Below, one piece after another: positions 35,518 through 36,116 of a stretch of 36,116 bases of DNA. The first letter of the stretch is position 1. Every line of letters starts with the position of its first letter. A program made the position numbers and the translations under genes. Origin of the DNA: an uncultured Bacteroidota bacterium (GTDB taxonomy: Bacteria > Bacteroidota > Bacteroidia > Bacteroidales > FEN-979); the NCBI GenBank assembly GCA_937862805.1, contig CALMDO010000182.1, forward strand, positions 1 to 36,116, read 5' to 3'. The notes beneath the pieces are model-generated. The model was not told the origin of the DNA, ran no database searches, and was given only the letters and a program-made list of their open reading frames with translations.

Positions 35518-36105
35518 ATGTCAAGGCCCAAACAAAAACGGATGGTCTCCCGTCCCCCTGTAATGGAGGGATTTAAACCATTTGGCATTCCAATGGCAGA
35601 TCTTGAGCCGGTGGTCCTTTTATTCGAGGAGTATGAAGCGATCCGGTTGTTGGATTACCAGGGGATGACCCAAATGGAGGCTGCCCATGAGATGGCGGTT
35701 TCGCGGCCCACCCTGACGAGGATTTACGAAAAAGCCCGCATGACGCTGGCGGAGGCTTTCGTTGAGGGGAAGGCCATTTTCATCGCGGGGGGTAATTTTC
35801 ATACCGAAGAATATTGGTATCGCTGTGAAGAATGTCACCAAATCCTGATTGGTGACAAGGAGATGAAAGGATGTACTGTCTGCCGGTCGAGGCATATCCG
35901 GAAGCTCTCGGATCAGCCGTCGAAAGCCGATCAGGAGAAGAAGGAAAACCAACCTGGTTTTTGCATCTGCCTCAGTTGTAATACACGGATCCCGCATCTG
36001 CCAGGTGTCCCCTGCAAGAATGGTATTTGTCCCCGGTGCGGGAAACCGATGATCCGGGAAAACAGTTATCATCACCTGCTTTACAAGAAAAAGAAGGGTT
36101 TGTGA
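35518..36105 (+). CDS. DUF134-family HTH protein with C-terminal zinc ribbons
   Basis: MSRPKQKRMVSRPPVMEGFKPFGIP...VVLLFEEYEAIRLLDYQGMTQMEAAHEMAVSRPTLTRIYEKAR (DUF134), then CEECHQIL..CTVCRSRH and CICLSCNTRI..CKNGICPRCGKPM. ATG 35518 preferred over 35479. Confidence 0.88.
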   Translation: MSRPKQKRMVSRPPVMEGFKPFGIPMADLEPVVLLFEEYEAIRLLDYQGMTQMEAAHEMAVSRPTLTRIYEKARMTLAEAFVEGKAIFIAGGNFHTEEYWYRCEECHQILIGDKEMKGCTVCRSRHIRKLSDQPSKADQEKKENQPGFCICLSCNTRIPHLPGVPCKNGICPRCGKPMIRENSYHHLLYKKKKGL

Positions 36106-36116
36106 CGAACCATCTC

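Overview
Bacteroidetes-type chromosomal segment, about 36 kb, read directly from sequence without database searches. It is rich in type IX secretion (T9SS) and outer-membrane genes. Left to right: an AbiEii-type nucleotidyltransferase running off the left edge (missed by the ORF track) with a small DUF6922-like partner; a reverse-strand run gldJ-like > murF > propeller sensor kinase > LytTR response regulator; a PorP/SprF-like protein; two tandem PorU-like C25-family proteases, both keeping the His/Cys motifs, followed by porV and ispF; a reverse-strand multi-TM GT-C-like protein; rpsF-rpsR-rplI with a perfect intrinsic terminator; a TrmH/SpoU methyltransferase and a DUF5103 T9SS plug-like protein; two tandem LruC-domain lipoproteins; reverse-strand TamL-like BamA-family lipoprotein overlapping a T9SS cargo with dockerin-like and cohesin-like regions; a BNR-propeller T9SS cargo; and a TonB-dependent receptor with OprC-like copper-ligand motifs (CxxxM and HxM), divergent from a DUF134 zinc-ribbon regulator across a short intergenic region that holds two -7 boxes flanking an inverted repeat. 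Most interesting items: the tandem PorU pair with its own internal promoter, the copper-receptor/DUF134 divergent module, the paired LruC lipoproteins with a TTGA stop/start overlap, and the murF-linked two-component system next to T9SS genes. No tRNA, rRNA, CRISPR array or transposon was recognised.
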